Source: Corythucha ciliata
Taxonomy: Eukaryota; Arthropoda; Insecta; Hemiptera; Tingidae
Length of the DNA stretch: 64,000 nt
Reading direction: 5' to 3'
NCBI GenBank assembly: GCA_038030265.1
Contig: CM075943.1
Span: 18,910,001 to 18,974,000, forward strand
The position numbers and the translations under genes are program-made. The notes under the pieces are model-generated. The model was not told the DNA's origin. It made no database searches and saw nothing but the letters and a program-made list of their open reading frames with translations. Shown in pieces: positions 29,070 through 41,106 of the stretch. Within the stretch, counting starts at the first letter, position 1; every line of letters starts with the position of its first letter.

Positions 29070-32000
29070 CATGCCTTATGTTAGTGTAAAATACCGTTCA
29101 CCGGTTTCTTTACCAAAACTCGCACTATTTACCACTGAAATCTCGTGGGGGAAAGGGTGGGATCGAAACCCTATAATTAAGTTCAGTACCAACGGCCTGA
29201 AGGCGTTGCTTCCAGGGTGATTGGTATGTTTCTTGAGCGGGAGTGCCTTTTCTTAGAGCCAACTGTGTACATTTCTGAGGCTTGAATCGAGCCGATTCAG
29301 TCACATCTGTTGCTACCTTGTCGGTTAGCTGATAATGTTACTGAAAAATCGGACTGTTTTGCCCACAGAGTGTTATCCCTGTGATGTCGGTTATAGTTGA
29401 GTGGAATGTGTGTGAAAAACAAAAAAAAATTGCATTTTACTCTCAGAAACAATGTTTTTCTTCATAGCTGTCACTGTTCCTCTATAAATGACTAATCGGC
29501 CTGTAAAATTGAAATTTATGAAGTTTTAAAAGGTGCAGATAGTCAGGGTACGAAGCTACCCGGATAAGCTAAAGCGCGAGTGGTGACGCTATATTTTCAG
29601 TTTTAACTGTAATTTGTTCAGCAAGGAGTAGAGAGAGATGAGTCAGGCATTTAAGGGTAACTTGGTAATCTTATCTTGTACCAAGGCAATGGGTAAAGGG
29701 AAGATGGAAAAGCTATTGAAAAAAGTAGACTACCCGTTACAATTGAGATAGCATCTTGGAACTTCATCCCTTGATAAAAAAGGAGAGCTGTCAAAAGTCT
29801 TCGAAGACTTTGAAAGAGTAGCCTGGGGCCTGACGGATTTTATCTAATCATTTTGAGGTTATCTAGATAACTAGGATATGTAAGCGGGCTTTTTCGGTTG
29901 CTACAAGGGAGTACACATTTCCGTGCGTGTTTAGGTTAATATAGACATCTTCAACAAATCCTGGCACTGCGTTTCATTAGCGTTTTGCGGTGGCCATGGT
30001 TGCGAAACGCGACCTTTTCGAATCTTGAAATGAGCAAAGTTTGGGAGTTGTGAGTACTTTTATTCTTGACTTCGGGACTTGATGTTCATTTGAGCTTAGT
30101 TGTCGGTGAAATAATCGCAATATGAGATCAAACGCGGGCGTCTAACGTGCTCTTAAGCAATGCGTGTAACCTTTAAATCTAAAGAATGAAACTTCTCACA
30201 GACTTGAATAGTATATTTTTTTTATTTTTTTTTATTTCCAATTATATTCACATAACATAAATTATAAGCGAAATTAATCATTTAATAAACTTAATTAAAA
30301 CTAAACAAACATATCCTTGCTGGAAATTAACACTCCGATGTGAGCAATTGCTCGTGTTAGGAGTGTGATAATGCGCCTCTTGTTTTATCGAAGGTTATTT
30401 AAGTGAATAGATCGTTGTTTTTTTCTACTAGATAACGTTTTTTAACGTAAAAAAAGGTAACGTAGCTGTGAGAAAAAAAATTGGCAGAAATCCAGGCACT
30501 TGACAAATAACCTAACTTTGACTTCTCCCCGCTCTTGCATCTCACCCGACTCTTTTTTTTCCTTCTTTTTTTGTTTTGATGCCAAAATAATGCGCCCGAC
30601 CTTCCTTATTCCCATCCTTATTCATGTTTGGCATTGAGAGAAAGAGAAAGAAAAAAAAATGTGGCCGGGAAGTAGTGTAGGTACACAATAAATTTTAGCC
30701 TGGTTTCTCAAGAATAGGAGGTTTTGGGAGGCAAGTGAATTGTGGGGGATTAACAGGTTCTATGTGTGTGTATTTTAGAAAACAAAAGAAGAAGAGGAAA
30801 TGGCGAGGAGTTGTGTGGTGGGAGGGGCATGTGAATTTCGTTTTAGAAGTGCGCAGCCAGGAAAAAAAGAATTAATGTTTTCATTTTTATTGCGAGATAA
30901 AGGCGAGAAAGAGTCTTGTAGGCAATGCATGTAGCAGAATGAATTATTTATGTAGATCTCAATATGCATGGTCCTGTGAAGATGAAAAAAAATTCTACCT
31001 TTCACGTAAACTTGCTAGAAATTACGCATTTTTAAGGTGTAATCAAGAGGAACATAATTTAGACTCAAATAACACCCTTTAAGCACAAGTTCGTCTTTTG
31101 GAAGAGCAAAATATGCACTGCTGGGAGGGGGGGGGGGCACGTGACGCGAAAATTTGATTAATTAATCAATCCGTCTAAATAGCAATGTTAAAGCCAGGGA
31201 CTCTGTAGAGAACAGTGCATCTGGCAGAATTGGAGATATTTCTCTAAATTTAAAATAAAACTGTTTTTCTGAAGGCCCCCGTTGCTGGGAAAGTGTGCTG
31301 TACACTAAAATAACGCGGCGGCCAAACCCTTGAAAAACGCATCGCTCCCAGAAAAACATACACCAATAACACAACTTGTTCAGAAGTTTAAGAAAGAGAG
31401 GCCGAGGACGTTAGTCATGTATTTTAAAATCGTTCATCTGGAAATGATGAAATGTTGCCAAGACTTGTTAACTCCTCCCACCATCCTCCTCCCAGACGTA
31501 AGAGAATATTACACAAAATCATGTTGATGCATGATTCCTTGGGACTCGGCATTTGCGCAACTTTTTTTGTACGAGCTCACATAATAGAAAGTTGGAAGAA
31601 CTTTGCTATTTTAATTAAGGGGAATGTGTTTCAGTTTCAAGTCCTCCTATCATCGGTTTTGTTGCGGGGGGGGGGGGGCTAGTCAGTTACGGAATGGACT
31701 ATGACAAAGACAATGTTCGTTCCTAAAGGGTTGGTGACTTCACGATAATGGTTAATGGTGCGATAAAATAGACCAGAATTGTGGCAGTTGCTTGTTGTAC
31801 GTAAAATTCGGCATTTACTATCTAGAACGCAGTACCTAATTGTAATTATTGATTTACCGTATTTTTTCATTATGTACAGGTACGTTGAATAAGGCTTGTT
31901 TACATTCCGTAAGCGAGCATTTCATTTAAACGTAATTTTCTTCTTGCGCGCAAAAACGTATCAATCGATATTTACCATCAATTAATTTATTCTCGTTCTC

Positions 32001-33640
32001 AAAAACACTTTATTCCTTATCCGGGTCGTTACGTAAAAGAAAAAAAAGTTTATTCATATTCAAAAAAGTGTGTTCGTTTCAAAGGAAAAGTTCTACCATC
32101 GTTATTACGCGTGATTTTCGATCCGAACAGCCCATCTATATCATTTCCAGTCCTTTGCGAAAATATCTAAAAGAATCGAGGCCGGGCGCCCCGAAAAGTA
32201 ATCGTGGCGGCTGGGAGATAATAAACTTCTCCATTGCAATAATGAGACCTCCTCGGACAGTTGTATCAATCGGTTGCTCTTTCATCAGCCGGAAAAATTT
32301 AGAATAAGCTCTTATCCGCCAAAAGAATAGAATTAGTGGTACTGAATTATACTACGCAGTATAATTCAGGATCTACGGAGCGCTCATTAGAGTAGCTGGC
32401 AATTCTTTCGATCACACAGAGAGAGATAGTTGAAAACATTGTCCATTTTCCTCCAGAATGTTCTGCCTGTGTTCTGTTCGTTAATTTAGAACTGAAAATA
32501 AAGTAGGTACCTATTTTGAGTATGTTGTGATAAGCGATGACGTCTTACTCCCCTTCAAACCTTCCATGAACTTCACGCTTCGTTCAGTTTTTCTTTTTAG
32601 AAGATTTTCCCAGCACAAAGTAATTTTTCTCTTCAAAAGTCAGTTAGCTCTCTTTGGAGCATTTTTTTCTCTTTAAATTCACTCTCCTTTACCTTTTCCC
32701 GTTATATCAAAGCTTTCTTTAATGGACATTGTATAGGTCTTCTTCAGACATTTTGAATGCGATGGGGTGGTGGGCTTTTAAAAAGAAGTGAAAGTGGAAG
32801 AACGTTTTTAGAATTGTAGCTTGACAGCGTTCTATTGAGAGAGACTTGCCTGCTCTAAACGAAATCAGTACGTAGCTGCCTCTAGTTGGGGGTCTTAATA
32901 GATGAAAGACAGGTTGTGTTGAGGGGGAGCAGCGAGAGAAATTTTAGGCAGATGAAAGACGTCTAATTGTGGAAAAAGTGTTTCTATGATAGAAAGAAAG
33001 TCCCATTGTTATTTTTGGCTTGCGCAGTAAAAGTGTGAGCGATGAAGTTTATGAATCGAAGAACATCCGAACGATACACCAGGAAAACGGATTTTGTTGT
33101 CGTACTCCCACCCGTCAATGTCAAGCCTATATTGCGCACAAAATCGAGTATTTATTCAGAAATACGTGTGGGTTGAATCTCTTTTGGAGGTCATGAAGAA
33201 TAAGATGATTACTTTTTTTTCAATTTTTTTTTTCTCTCTCAATTAATAAATCAGCGTCGATAGGCCACCAAGCTTCCCTTTAAAAACTACCAAATCAATG
33301 TTTTATGTCCAAAGTCTAATTAAAATTATTAACTGAGCTCGCTCAAAAGTTACACTTGTAATTATAGTGAGGCACTGCTCCCCAAACAAAAAAATTCGAG
33401 CTCCAATTCTGTGCTCTTCTTTCTCTCGAGTCAAAGGAAGTGCTTTGTTTCCACTCATCGTAACTTTTGTAAACATTTCATGCGAATACAAACTAAAAAC
33501 TTCCCCACTCCTCCCCTTTTCTCATCCGTGGAAGTATTTCAAAACAGTTTGTCATTCAATTGTGAATAGATTACTTTGATGAAATCAGGGCTGGCCGGTT
33601 TATTAATGATGTTTTTTTTTTTTTGTATATTTTGTTTTAG
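29070..33640. other. Long stretch without recognised genes
   Basis: AT-rich DNA with short reading frames only. G11 at 31127-31137 and G13 at 31666-31678. It may be a long intron between 23207 and 33641, or simply intergenic. Confidence 0.5.
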
Positions 33641-33820
33641 ATGAAGAGTGGCTGTCTCAGCTTATCTTCTTTGCAGAAAACCCTGATTTTCGTAAGTTTC
33701 TTAATTTTTATCACGCGAATTTAACGCACGTATAAACATTTAAATTTAGGTGCCAAGAAAGTGTTGCGCCCTGGTAGAGAAGGGGAAGAAAAGGAAAGGA
33801 ATGAAAAGAAGAGTCTAGGG
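33641..33820 (+). CDS. Two small candidate exons, unassigned
   Basis: Exon 33641-33691 follows a strong acceptor (ttgttttag) and ends before gtaagtttc; exon 33750-33820 lies between tttag and gtaaat. Read from its own ATG the pair codes a 39-residue basic peptide ending in TAG. Read one base later it gives EEWLSQLIFFAENPDFRAKK, which is more protein-like and would need an upstream coding exon. No family was recognised. Confidence 0.3.
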
Positions 33821-34852
33821 GTAAATTTGATTATATCGTTTAATACTAAGTAGGGTCGTTCTTCGGTTGTGCTGGGCGCTCATCAAGCATGCCATGTTGC
33901 CACCTTTGGATTAGTTGAATCCGTAAGCCCGGCTTGTAAGCAGGGGGTTATGTATAAGACGCTTGGACGTCATCGCAGAACGCAGAAGTAGTAGCCAGAG
34001 CAACTGTGCGCCTTATGTCTTATGTAGATAAGGCGGGGGGGGGGCTGTAGATGAGCCCCCCCTTAAAATTCAATATTCGTCCTTTCGGCCCGACATTTTC
34101 TGGCCCCCGAACTCTACTGAATCATCGATTCAATTTAGTTGAGTACCGAAAGTGTCTCAATTCGCCCAACTAAAATAGTACCTAAGTAGTTATTAATTAA
34201 AAAGATAAATTCATATTTTTTTTCATCTTCAACACAAGGCTGGAGAGGGGTTGAGTCCTTCTGGAGGAAAAATAAGACTTCCCAGGGGGTTTCGAACACG
34301 CAACCTCTGAATTACTAGTGCTAAGCTCTATACCATTTATGCCGCGGGGACGTCCTTGGTAGTTATTGGACCCAGTCTTCCGTTAAAAATAAAAATAATT
34401 AATTTATCCCTTCTGTTGATATCTTGTCAAGGATACAAGATCAACATATTAATATCAACAAATGAAAAGTAGCCCATAACTTTTTTTTTACATGCGAGCT
34501 GTGACAGCAACTTTGAGCTGTAGCCAATCAAAGAGCAACGTGCGCCGGGATTCATTATATTTCATTGGATACAACTCAAAGCCCGAGCTTTGGCAGCTCA
34601 CACGTGAAGGCGGCTTTTAAAAGTCAGGTATTCCATTTTGTGATCATAATCGGGGGAAACTAAAGCTGTGACATTATGGGCAGGTCTCGAATGGGTCCGT
34701 TCCGCGTGCCCGGGCCTTTTCAGGCAATCACGTGGAAGCTGCTGGAAACATTTGTGAGCCCTAAGCCGCGTCCGTATACTTACTACTTCAGCCGAGCCAC
34801 AAGAGAGGAAAAGTGTACATCAATTTAATCCGGCGCAAAAGCAGGAACTGTA

Positions 34853-35022
34853 AGGCCCGGCGCACACTAGGAGAAAAAAGACGCCGACGCGCGAGTCGGG
34901 ATCTTTTTTCTCGGGGAAGAGACGACTCTCGCGTACGCGTCCAAAGTGAAAGGCCCCATAGAGTTCTATGTGTTTTTACTTCACGAGTCGGCGTCTTTTT
35001 TCTCCTAGTGTGCGTGGGGCCT
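34853..35022. mobile_element. Palindromic MITE, ~170 bp
   Basis: Ends CACACTAGGAGAAAAAAGAC (34863-34882) and its exact inverse (34993-35012), in turn bounded by GGCCCGGCG and CGTGGGGCC; the pairing extends about 37 bp. No open frame. Confidence 0.75.
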
Positions 35023-35489
35023 AAGAGATGTATTTATCGACCCCCACTAGGCTGCTTTGATGAAGTAACGCGCAATCTGCTCACGGCCTGGCTTTGGGGC
35101 TGGGTGGGCCTAAATGGCAAAGTGTGATGGTGGGAGGGGGGATAAAGTAAAATATTTTTCTCTCTTTAGACCATCGATCGGCTTTTCGTGTCTTCGCGTA
35201 CACCTTTTGTTCGGGCACCATGTTTTTCTGAGTATGATTGGTGGATTGGTGTGGGCGGGATTTAGGCAACAGCGTTTCCATTTCAAGACCGTGCCCCTGT
35301 CACCGATGGTTTCGTGCCTTCAAAATAGATGATCAAACAAACAAACTCTATCGGTTTGTAGCCGAAATAAGGACCTTATCGCCAGCTTCAGTGATATTCT
35401 GGCATTAAATTTATAGAGTCGTGCCGGGCGAAAATAAGCTCGAATAACACACATTTCAGTTTGTGGAAGTTAAATGACTGCTTTTCGGG

Positions 35490-35846
35490 TCATGTCGACA
35501 CTTTTTCTGGGAGAATGCTCTGTACCCCTTCTTGAATTTCCTGTTTTGTGGTGTAAAACGGTTGTTTTCTTTGCAAAATTTCCTGTAAATTGCTGTCGAT
35601 TGTTGGTGCGGTAAACATGAAATTACTTGCTAAGACGTCAAAGAGATTTAGAAAGTCGCCTGAGACAATCATTTTGTGATCTTATTGAGACAACACACAT
35701 TGAGCAACTTGTTCGCCTTGCACCTAAACAGGAAATTGAGTTCTTTGTTTCTTTATCTAACGGGTGACATTTAGGTACAAAATAATTTTCCTGTCGGGGA
35801 TTAATTAGTGGAACGGGATTAGTGTGACAAACAAAATTGATTGAAA
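35490..35846 (-). CDS. Two candidate 3' exons, unassigned
   Basis: On the minus strand, 35846-35724 lies between atttcag and gtgcaagg, and 35659-35490 lies between gtctcag and a TGA stop. They join in phase into about 96 residues (KETKNSISCLGDFLNLFDVL at the joint). No upstream coding exon and no family were recognised. They lie 193 bp downstream of the carboxylesterase stop on the same strand. Confidence 0.3.
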
Positions 35847-36038
35847 CTGAAATCGAAAATGCTTCATAAGCATAACGCACCTCATTGAGTGTTCATCTCA
35901 ATCTGTTCAGAGATACTTTCAATTTTTTGATTCATTTTCGGTAATATCCTGGCTTTAACCACTGCTGTTATTCTAAAATTATGGACAAAAAATGACGAGA
36001 CATGTGTGAAAAGGAAACCGCCATGCGCCTTAGTTTAT

Positions 36039-38768
36039 TTACACTACACAGGCTTTTGTTGTGTTTCCCCCAATTTGTTGACCGAGCAAATTGGCCCAAA
36101 ATTGTAATCTTTGAGCCATTTCAGTGTTCCCCTTCCTAACATCGACCAGACCAAGTCCCGAGTTGGATATTTCGAGATATCCGCCTTGCCTTGAAGTTCC
36201 ACTCCAGTCAAGCTCCGGCGTAGGATTCCTGCGAGTAAGGTCATGTTTTTAGACGATTCCTTTCGTCAGAAATTGTCATCACCTTACCGTCCACTAGCGA
36301 AGTCCGTCCACATTTTTACCAAAAGCTTCGACATCCTTCTGTCGCTCTCCGAACCAACGTTCCTCAAATCGATCGTCTCATCGTTGAAAAAATAGCCGAG
36401 CTCGTCAGCGTGTGACGTTCCTATTTCACGGATATATTTACGTTTGTTAATTTCATGTGGGAAAAACAGTACGAACCGTAGATTGCAGCCGGATTCGTTG
36501 CAATGATCGTTGGCGAGTTGAAACTGAAAAGATAAGTGTAAACGTCATTCGTGGATATTTGTGCCTCTCGATACACCGGATAGGTAAACTGAATATCGCT
36601 TAGTGCCTGGAAAAGAAGACAGTAAGCCCTTTTCCTGATAAACGTCTAACTCATTGCCTAAGGTGGTCATACAGCGCGCCTCGATGGTGTAATGGATACA
36701 ATGCTCGCTTTGCAACCCAGCGGGCCTGGGTTCGAATTCAGCCATTGCCCATTACACTATAAGGCTGCGACGAGCTGTGACACGTCACACCCGGCTTCGT
36801 GTGGGCGTTCTCGGCGATGTGCGTTCAACAAACCGCGCACCGACCGAAACGCCCGCGTAGTACGGGTGTGAAGTGCACAGTTAGATCTGGGTATGGAGGC
36901 TTAGGCGCCTGCCGGGTTCAAAGCCCGGCGCCCCCGACAAAAAGAAAAGAAAAAAAAGAAAGAAAGAAGAAGAAGAAGAAAAAAAAAAGTGGTCATACAC
37001 CTTTAATACTGATAGAATATTATCGTAAGAGTATGAAGTGTCATTGTTTCCACCCCAGTAGAAACCTGCCATAGCTCGGGCGACCGCTTCCACTTCAGGA
37101 TGGGGATATTGGGTATTCAAAGTTAAGATATGAATGAGAGACGCGCTGAAGTTTGCTTTGACCTGTAACATCAAATCGGGGATTGTTGTTCCGAGCGCTG
37201 TCGCCACTGAAATGAGAATCGTCTTAATTTCTGTTGCGGGCCCGGTTTATGTTCTTGTTACAGATGTTTGTAATGGTCGAACTTTCAGTCTCAACAAAAC
37301 CGATCAATAGTGGAATATTAACGGTAAAATCCTTTCTTGTGTTCTTTTTGTTGAGGACCGGGCGAAGTGGTGCCAAGTCGAATGCGTTATCCTGCAAAAA
37401 ATCGTACGCGAATTGGATGTTTTTTTTTGCGAGCGATTATTAGTTTTATACTTACAGGAATACCTTTAGACTTTTCTAAAATGATCGTGTCTTTTGAAGC
37501 TCTCAAACACGAAGCTAATTCCACCGGTTCTTTCGGGCAGCCTAATAAAGACGCTAACTCAATTGTCTTATTTCGAACTCTGTGTTCGCGAGAAAAGGCA
37601 AAATTATTCAGTGAACTTGCACTTTGAACGATGCCTCTTTTAATTAAATCTGTTGTGACAATGAAAATGAGTTCAAACTAAAGGTCATCCTATTCCTTGG
37701 TGCTAACATCGTGGAGAAAGTAATTTGATCTCTCTTTTTCTTTTTGGTTAATCGAATCACTTGCTTTACCAATGTCGCCAAGGAGAAGAGCTACAGTTTC
37801 AGTAAAAAGGAATTGTGATTTTTACGCTTCATTTGAGGGGATTTCAATTGAAGTGCTACTGATGATGCTCCACTGCTGTGACCCATTAGTGTCAAATTGT
37901 CAGGGTCTCCACCGAAATGTTTAATATTCCTCGCGACCCATCTGACGGCTTCAACTTGATCTTCCTGCCCGTAATTTCCCGGTATCGCGTCGTCTTCGGT
38001 AGAAGCGTAGCCTATTATGTCCCAATGTGGAGGGGAGGGGGCGAATGAAGGAAAACGGATGAGGATAGATCAAAGAGTATCTTACCTAGTGGTCCCAATC
38101 TGAAGTTGATTGCCACAAGAACCACGTTTTCATCCATGAAATATTCGGGACCATAAATCCTTCGGCTCGTCGTACCCGCTCGAAACGCGCCTCCAAACAC
38201 GTATACAATGACTGGAGCTTCGCCCGTAACCTTAAAATTTGAAAAGTTGAATGTTTCCCTGGCAGTTCATATTTGCACGGTCTTGGCTTACGTTTGGGGT
38301 GTAAATATTCAAGAACAGGCAGTCTTCTTCACCAATGATCTCCGAGTAGTTCAGTCTTATTTGTTTACAGTATGGAATTTCGGTATATGCCGTTACCAGG
38401 TGGTCCTTGTCGTATTCATAAGGGACTGGGCTCTTTGAAACAATTTAATTTGTGTGCAAAATCGTATACCCAAGCGATCACCGTCGAAAACGGAAACCAT
38501 AAACAAAACACGTGATTTCACCCTTACAATTGTTGATTTTGCTACATACCTTAAATCTCAACTGACCCACCGGTGCCTCAGCGTACCGTATGCCTGAAAA
38601 AGACGCGAAAAATTTACCCGAGTAGCTCGTACCGCCGTAGCCGAGGAAAGTCCCCGCAGGTGATCTCACAAACAGTGACGTGTCTGAACTGTTTAGAAAT
38701 GTCGGCAATTCCGAGCGGGCTAATGTCGGAACAGTGATGACAATAACGTACACGACGAAAATTTGCAT
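36039..38768 (-). CDS. Secreted type-B carboxylesterase (JHE/COE family), complete
   Basis: Alpha/beta-hydrolase carboxylesterase, probably hydrolysing ester substrates outside the cell. Exons in coding order: 38768-38550, 38432-38292, 38230-38086, 38011-37826, 37634-37456, 37391-37262, 37206-37001, 36606-36477, 36420-36288, 36228-36039; 1659 nt, 552 aa, the usual family length. A hydrophobic signal peptide covers about residues 1-19. The first disulfide pair is C95/C111 (EEDCLFLNIYTP). The catalytic triad is Ser214 in GHSSG, Glu326 in IGFVETES and His449 in GTSHADEL. The usual nucleophile elbow GESAG is GHSSG here, and the oxyanion HGGG/HGGA is FGGA (132-135), so activity may differ from a standard esterase. 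Exon 8 is preceded by an intron that carries a SINE. AATAAA overlaps the stop codon. A substrate such as juvenile hormone or methyl farnesoate cannot be assigned from sequence. Confidence 0.9.
36674..36988 (+). mobile_element. tRNA-derived SINE, full-length copy with target duplication
   Basis: 315 bp flanked by the 11-bp direct repeat GTGGTCATACA (36663-36673 and 36989-36999). The tRNA-like head has an A-box-like TGGTGTAATGG and a B-box-like GGTTCGAATTC. The body ends with a perfect hairpin CCGGGTTCAAAGCCCGG, then an A/AAG-rich tail of about 50 bp. It is inserted in carboxylesterase intron 7, antisense to that gene. Confidence 0.85.
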
Positions 38769-39890
38769 TTCTCGAAATGATTCTATACGACTCTCTTCTT
38801 CTAGTCGGTATTGTCTTTGCCAAGCTTATGCCTACTGTCACTGGAAACGTGCCAATTATATGACGATTTCACTTGACTCTTTCTCTAATAAATTCCATGG
38901 AAGGTTGTTAGGTAGGAAAATGCACTAAATAAGTAGAAGATAAGAATTTTTTATTTAAATAAAACCGCCTTGCTTCCTGCTTGAACCCACAATTTCGATG
39001 AGCTTTCTGTTATAACGGTCAAAATAGTGAATGACTTCCCGTTATAAAATTATCGTAAATAATCACCTTATCCCCTCCCCCAGCATTGGTGATAAGGAAA
39101 TACCAGTTAATGTCTTCTTTAAAAAAGGACTTTGTAAAATTGTTGTCTAGTTTCGGCCATAAAAACCAGTTCCAGGGAATAATGGCAGTGCTTAAGTGCT
39201 ACCTTTCCTTTCTCACGGGTCAGTAAAAGACCTTTATCCCTTAGGCGATTTCGGAGTTCCCCAAGCGTCGAGGGGGAAACTCCGCCAGGAACTTGACGAT
39301 TTTCATCAGAATGGCAGTATGGGGAAACAGTAGGCAAGATCCACCATAATGACCTTTTTCGATTAAAACTGACAATGGCTTGAAGAGAATTTTATTGGGA
39401 GCTGTTAAAAAAGGTTAGGAGGGCTATTAAAGTGAACCCTTTGAGGCAATAAAAGGTACCCAGAGGCTGCGGGTTGCTCCTTACGGGCAAAAAGGTGTGT
39501 CAGGAGAGCCCAAGGAGAACCTTAAGGGACAATGTACCTGCATGTACCAATATTATCAGGTGCAAACGACCAAGTATTCCTCAGTTGAACAGGAGCCGTG
39601 GACGCGGCCCAGTCAATATTTCTGAAGGAAGAGGGGATCGTTTTTTCATTACCTTGTTTCTTTTCCCGTTATTTTGTTCACCATCATCTTTCATTTGATT
39701 CATACTCGTAATTACACGTACAAATATTTTAGAAAGTGAAAATTTACACGCTTTACACAAATTCTTGCTTTTTACAAATTCTCTTCAATCCTTGGAAATT
39801 GTTATACAAAAGTGGCTGCACAATTCTTTAAATGTGCATGTGAGTTGTACTTATGTCAGGCGCTGATTCAGGCTTTTCAAGTATTGAGAA
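38769..39890. other. Intergenic, no gene seen
   Basis: Upstream region of the carboxylesterase followed by unrecognised sequence; the frames at 39119-39337 and 39474-39698 have no recognisable protein content. Confidence 0.4.
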
Positions 39891-40551
39891 ATTGTGTCTT
39901 GCTCTACTAAAAACGGCCTGACATCTGGCAGCTACTCTCTGCCTAAAAACGGCTTAACTAGCTATTCCAACCATAAAAAAGGGCCAAGCTGATTATATTC
40001 GTGGCCCTGAATGGGCTAAACTGACTATTTGCACGCTAAAAATAGCCAACCCCCTCCCTATTCCAGCCATGGCCCAATAGCCAAATTCCCACTTTAGAAA
40101 TGACTTCGCTCGCCCTAAAAATGGCCAACCTGACGATTTGTGCAGCTCAGAAAATCCTTGAACAGATAATGATCCCCGCCCTGGAAATGGCTATATCGTT
40201 CACTCGCGAGCCAATAATGGCCAAACTGATTCGGACTCCAAAAATGGTCCATAATTTCCGCCATTAGCTTGACGGACTATTTACGAGCAAAAAACGGCTA
40301 AACTGATTAGTTTCGCACGGCTAAACTGACTACTTGGGCACTAAAAACAGACAACAGGCAATTATTGGTCACGAAATAGCCAAACTGACTCTACGCAATT
40401 CCGAATTGGCTAAACTCAAGTTTCATGCCCTTTAAAATACCTGAACAGATTATTTTGCATTGTGAAACAAAAACTATCGCCCATTCCAATAACTTCGATT
40501 CTTATACTAATCATCGACCAATTAGGGCTATTATGTGAAAAAAAATTTAAG

Positions 40552-40619
40552 CTGTTTTTTTCATATAAAGCGACGTTTCGTCGGTCAATTCGCCGACCTC
40601 ATCAGGCAACGATAAACAG
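40552..40619 (-). ncRNA. Hammerhead ribozyme-like motif, mirror copy
   Basis: Same core on the minus strand in the left arm of the palindrome: CTGATGAG is the inverse of 40598-40605, with GACGAAACGTC following and the CTGTTT/AAACAG pair at the ends. Confidence 0.6.
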
Positions 40620-40758
40620 GCAGTTAATCAATTAAAAAAATGCAAATGTACATGGGTATAGTTGTTCATGGAGAAGATGTTACCTTGTTACCATGTTACC
40701 GGTTGGGAGAGAGGGAGAAAACCCATGTACATTTGCTTTTTTTTAATTGATTAACTGC

Positions 40759-40826
40759 CTGTTTATCGTTGCCTGATGAGGTCGGCGAATTGACCGACGA
40801 AACGTCGCTTTATATGAAAAAAACAG
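40759..40826 (+). ncRNA. Hammerhead ribozyme-like motif
   Basis: CTGATGAG (40773-40780), stem II GTCGG/CCGAC with loop CGAATTGA, then GAAA and CGTC (cleavage-site GUC). Distal stem I is CTGTTT (40759-40764) with AAACAG (40821-40826), plus GC/GC next to the core. Stem III would be only two bases, as in the minimal type I hammerheads of Penelope-like elements and retrozymes, which act as dimers. Assigned from motif order only. Confidence 0.6.
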
Positions 40827-40995
40827 CTTAAATTTTTTTTCGCCTAATAGCCCTAATTGGTCGATAATTAGTATTAGAATCGAGATTATTTTGCATTTAA
40901 AATTGACCATTCACGTGCCAAAAATGGCCAAAGTGACCATTCGTGCCTTGCCTTGACGAACTATTGTCGCCCAAAATACGGTTTGAGAGGGACTC

Positions 40996-41106
40996 ACAAA
41001 GATAAACCCCTTCCACCTCCCGTGGCGGCCTTGTCTTTGTGATTTTTTCGATTTTTTAGCCCTGGGCCGGAGCCTGCCACGGGAGGTGGAAGGGGCTTAT
41101 CTTTGT
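40996..41106. repeat. Palindrome with 31-bp arms
   Basis: Arms 40996-41026 and 41076-41106 match at 30 of 31 positions (word CCCCTTCCACCTCCCGTGGC). The loop is 49 bp. Lies in the family A array. Confidence 0.75.

Larger units (their letters stand above)
40462..40882. mobile_element. Palindromic retroelement-like insertion, Penelope-like terminal repeat?
   Basis: 421 bp flanked by the exact 15-bp direct repeat AGATTATTTTGCATT (40447-40461 and 40883-40897). Arms 40496-40656 and 40722-40882 are inverted copies (about 161 bp, about 95 percent alike); the loop is 65 bp. Each arm holds a hammerhead-like motif. The surrounding repeat array reads through when the element and one duplication are removed. 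Confidence 0.8.

Noticed and set aside
36799..37207. Long frames on both strands around the SINE tail
   Set aside because: They arise from the SINE body and its A-rich tail fused to carboxylesterase exon 7.
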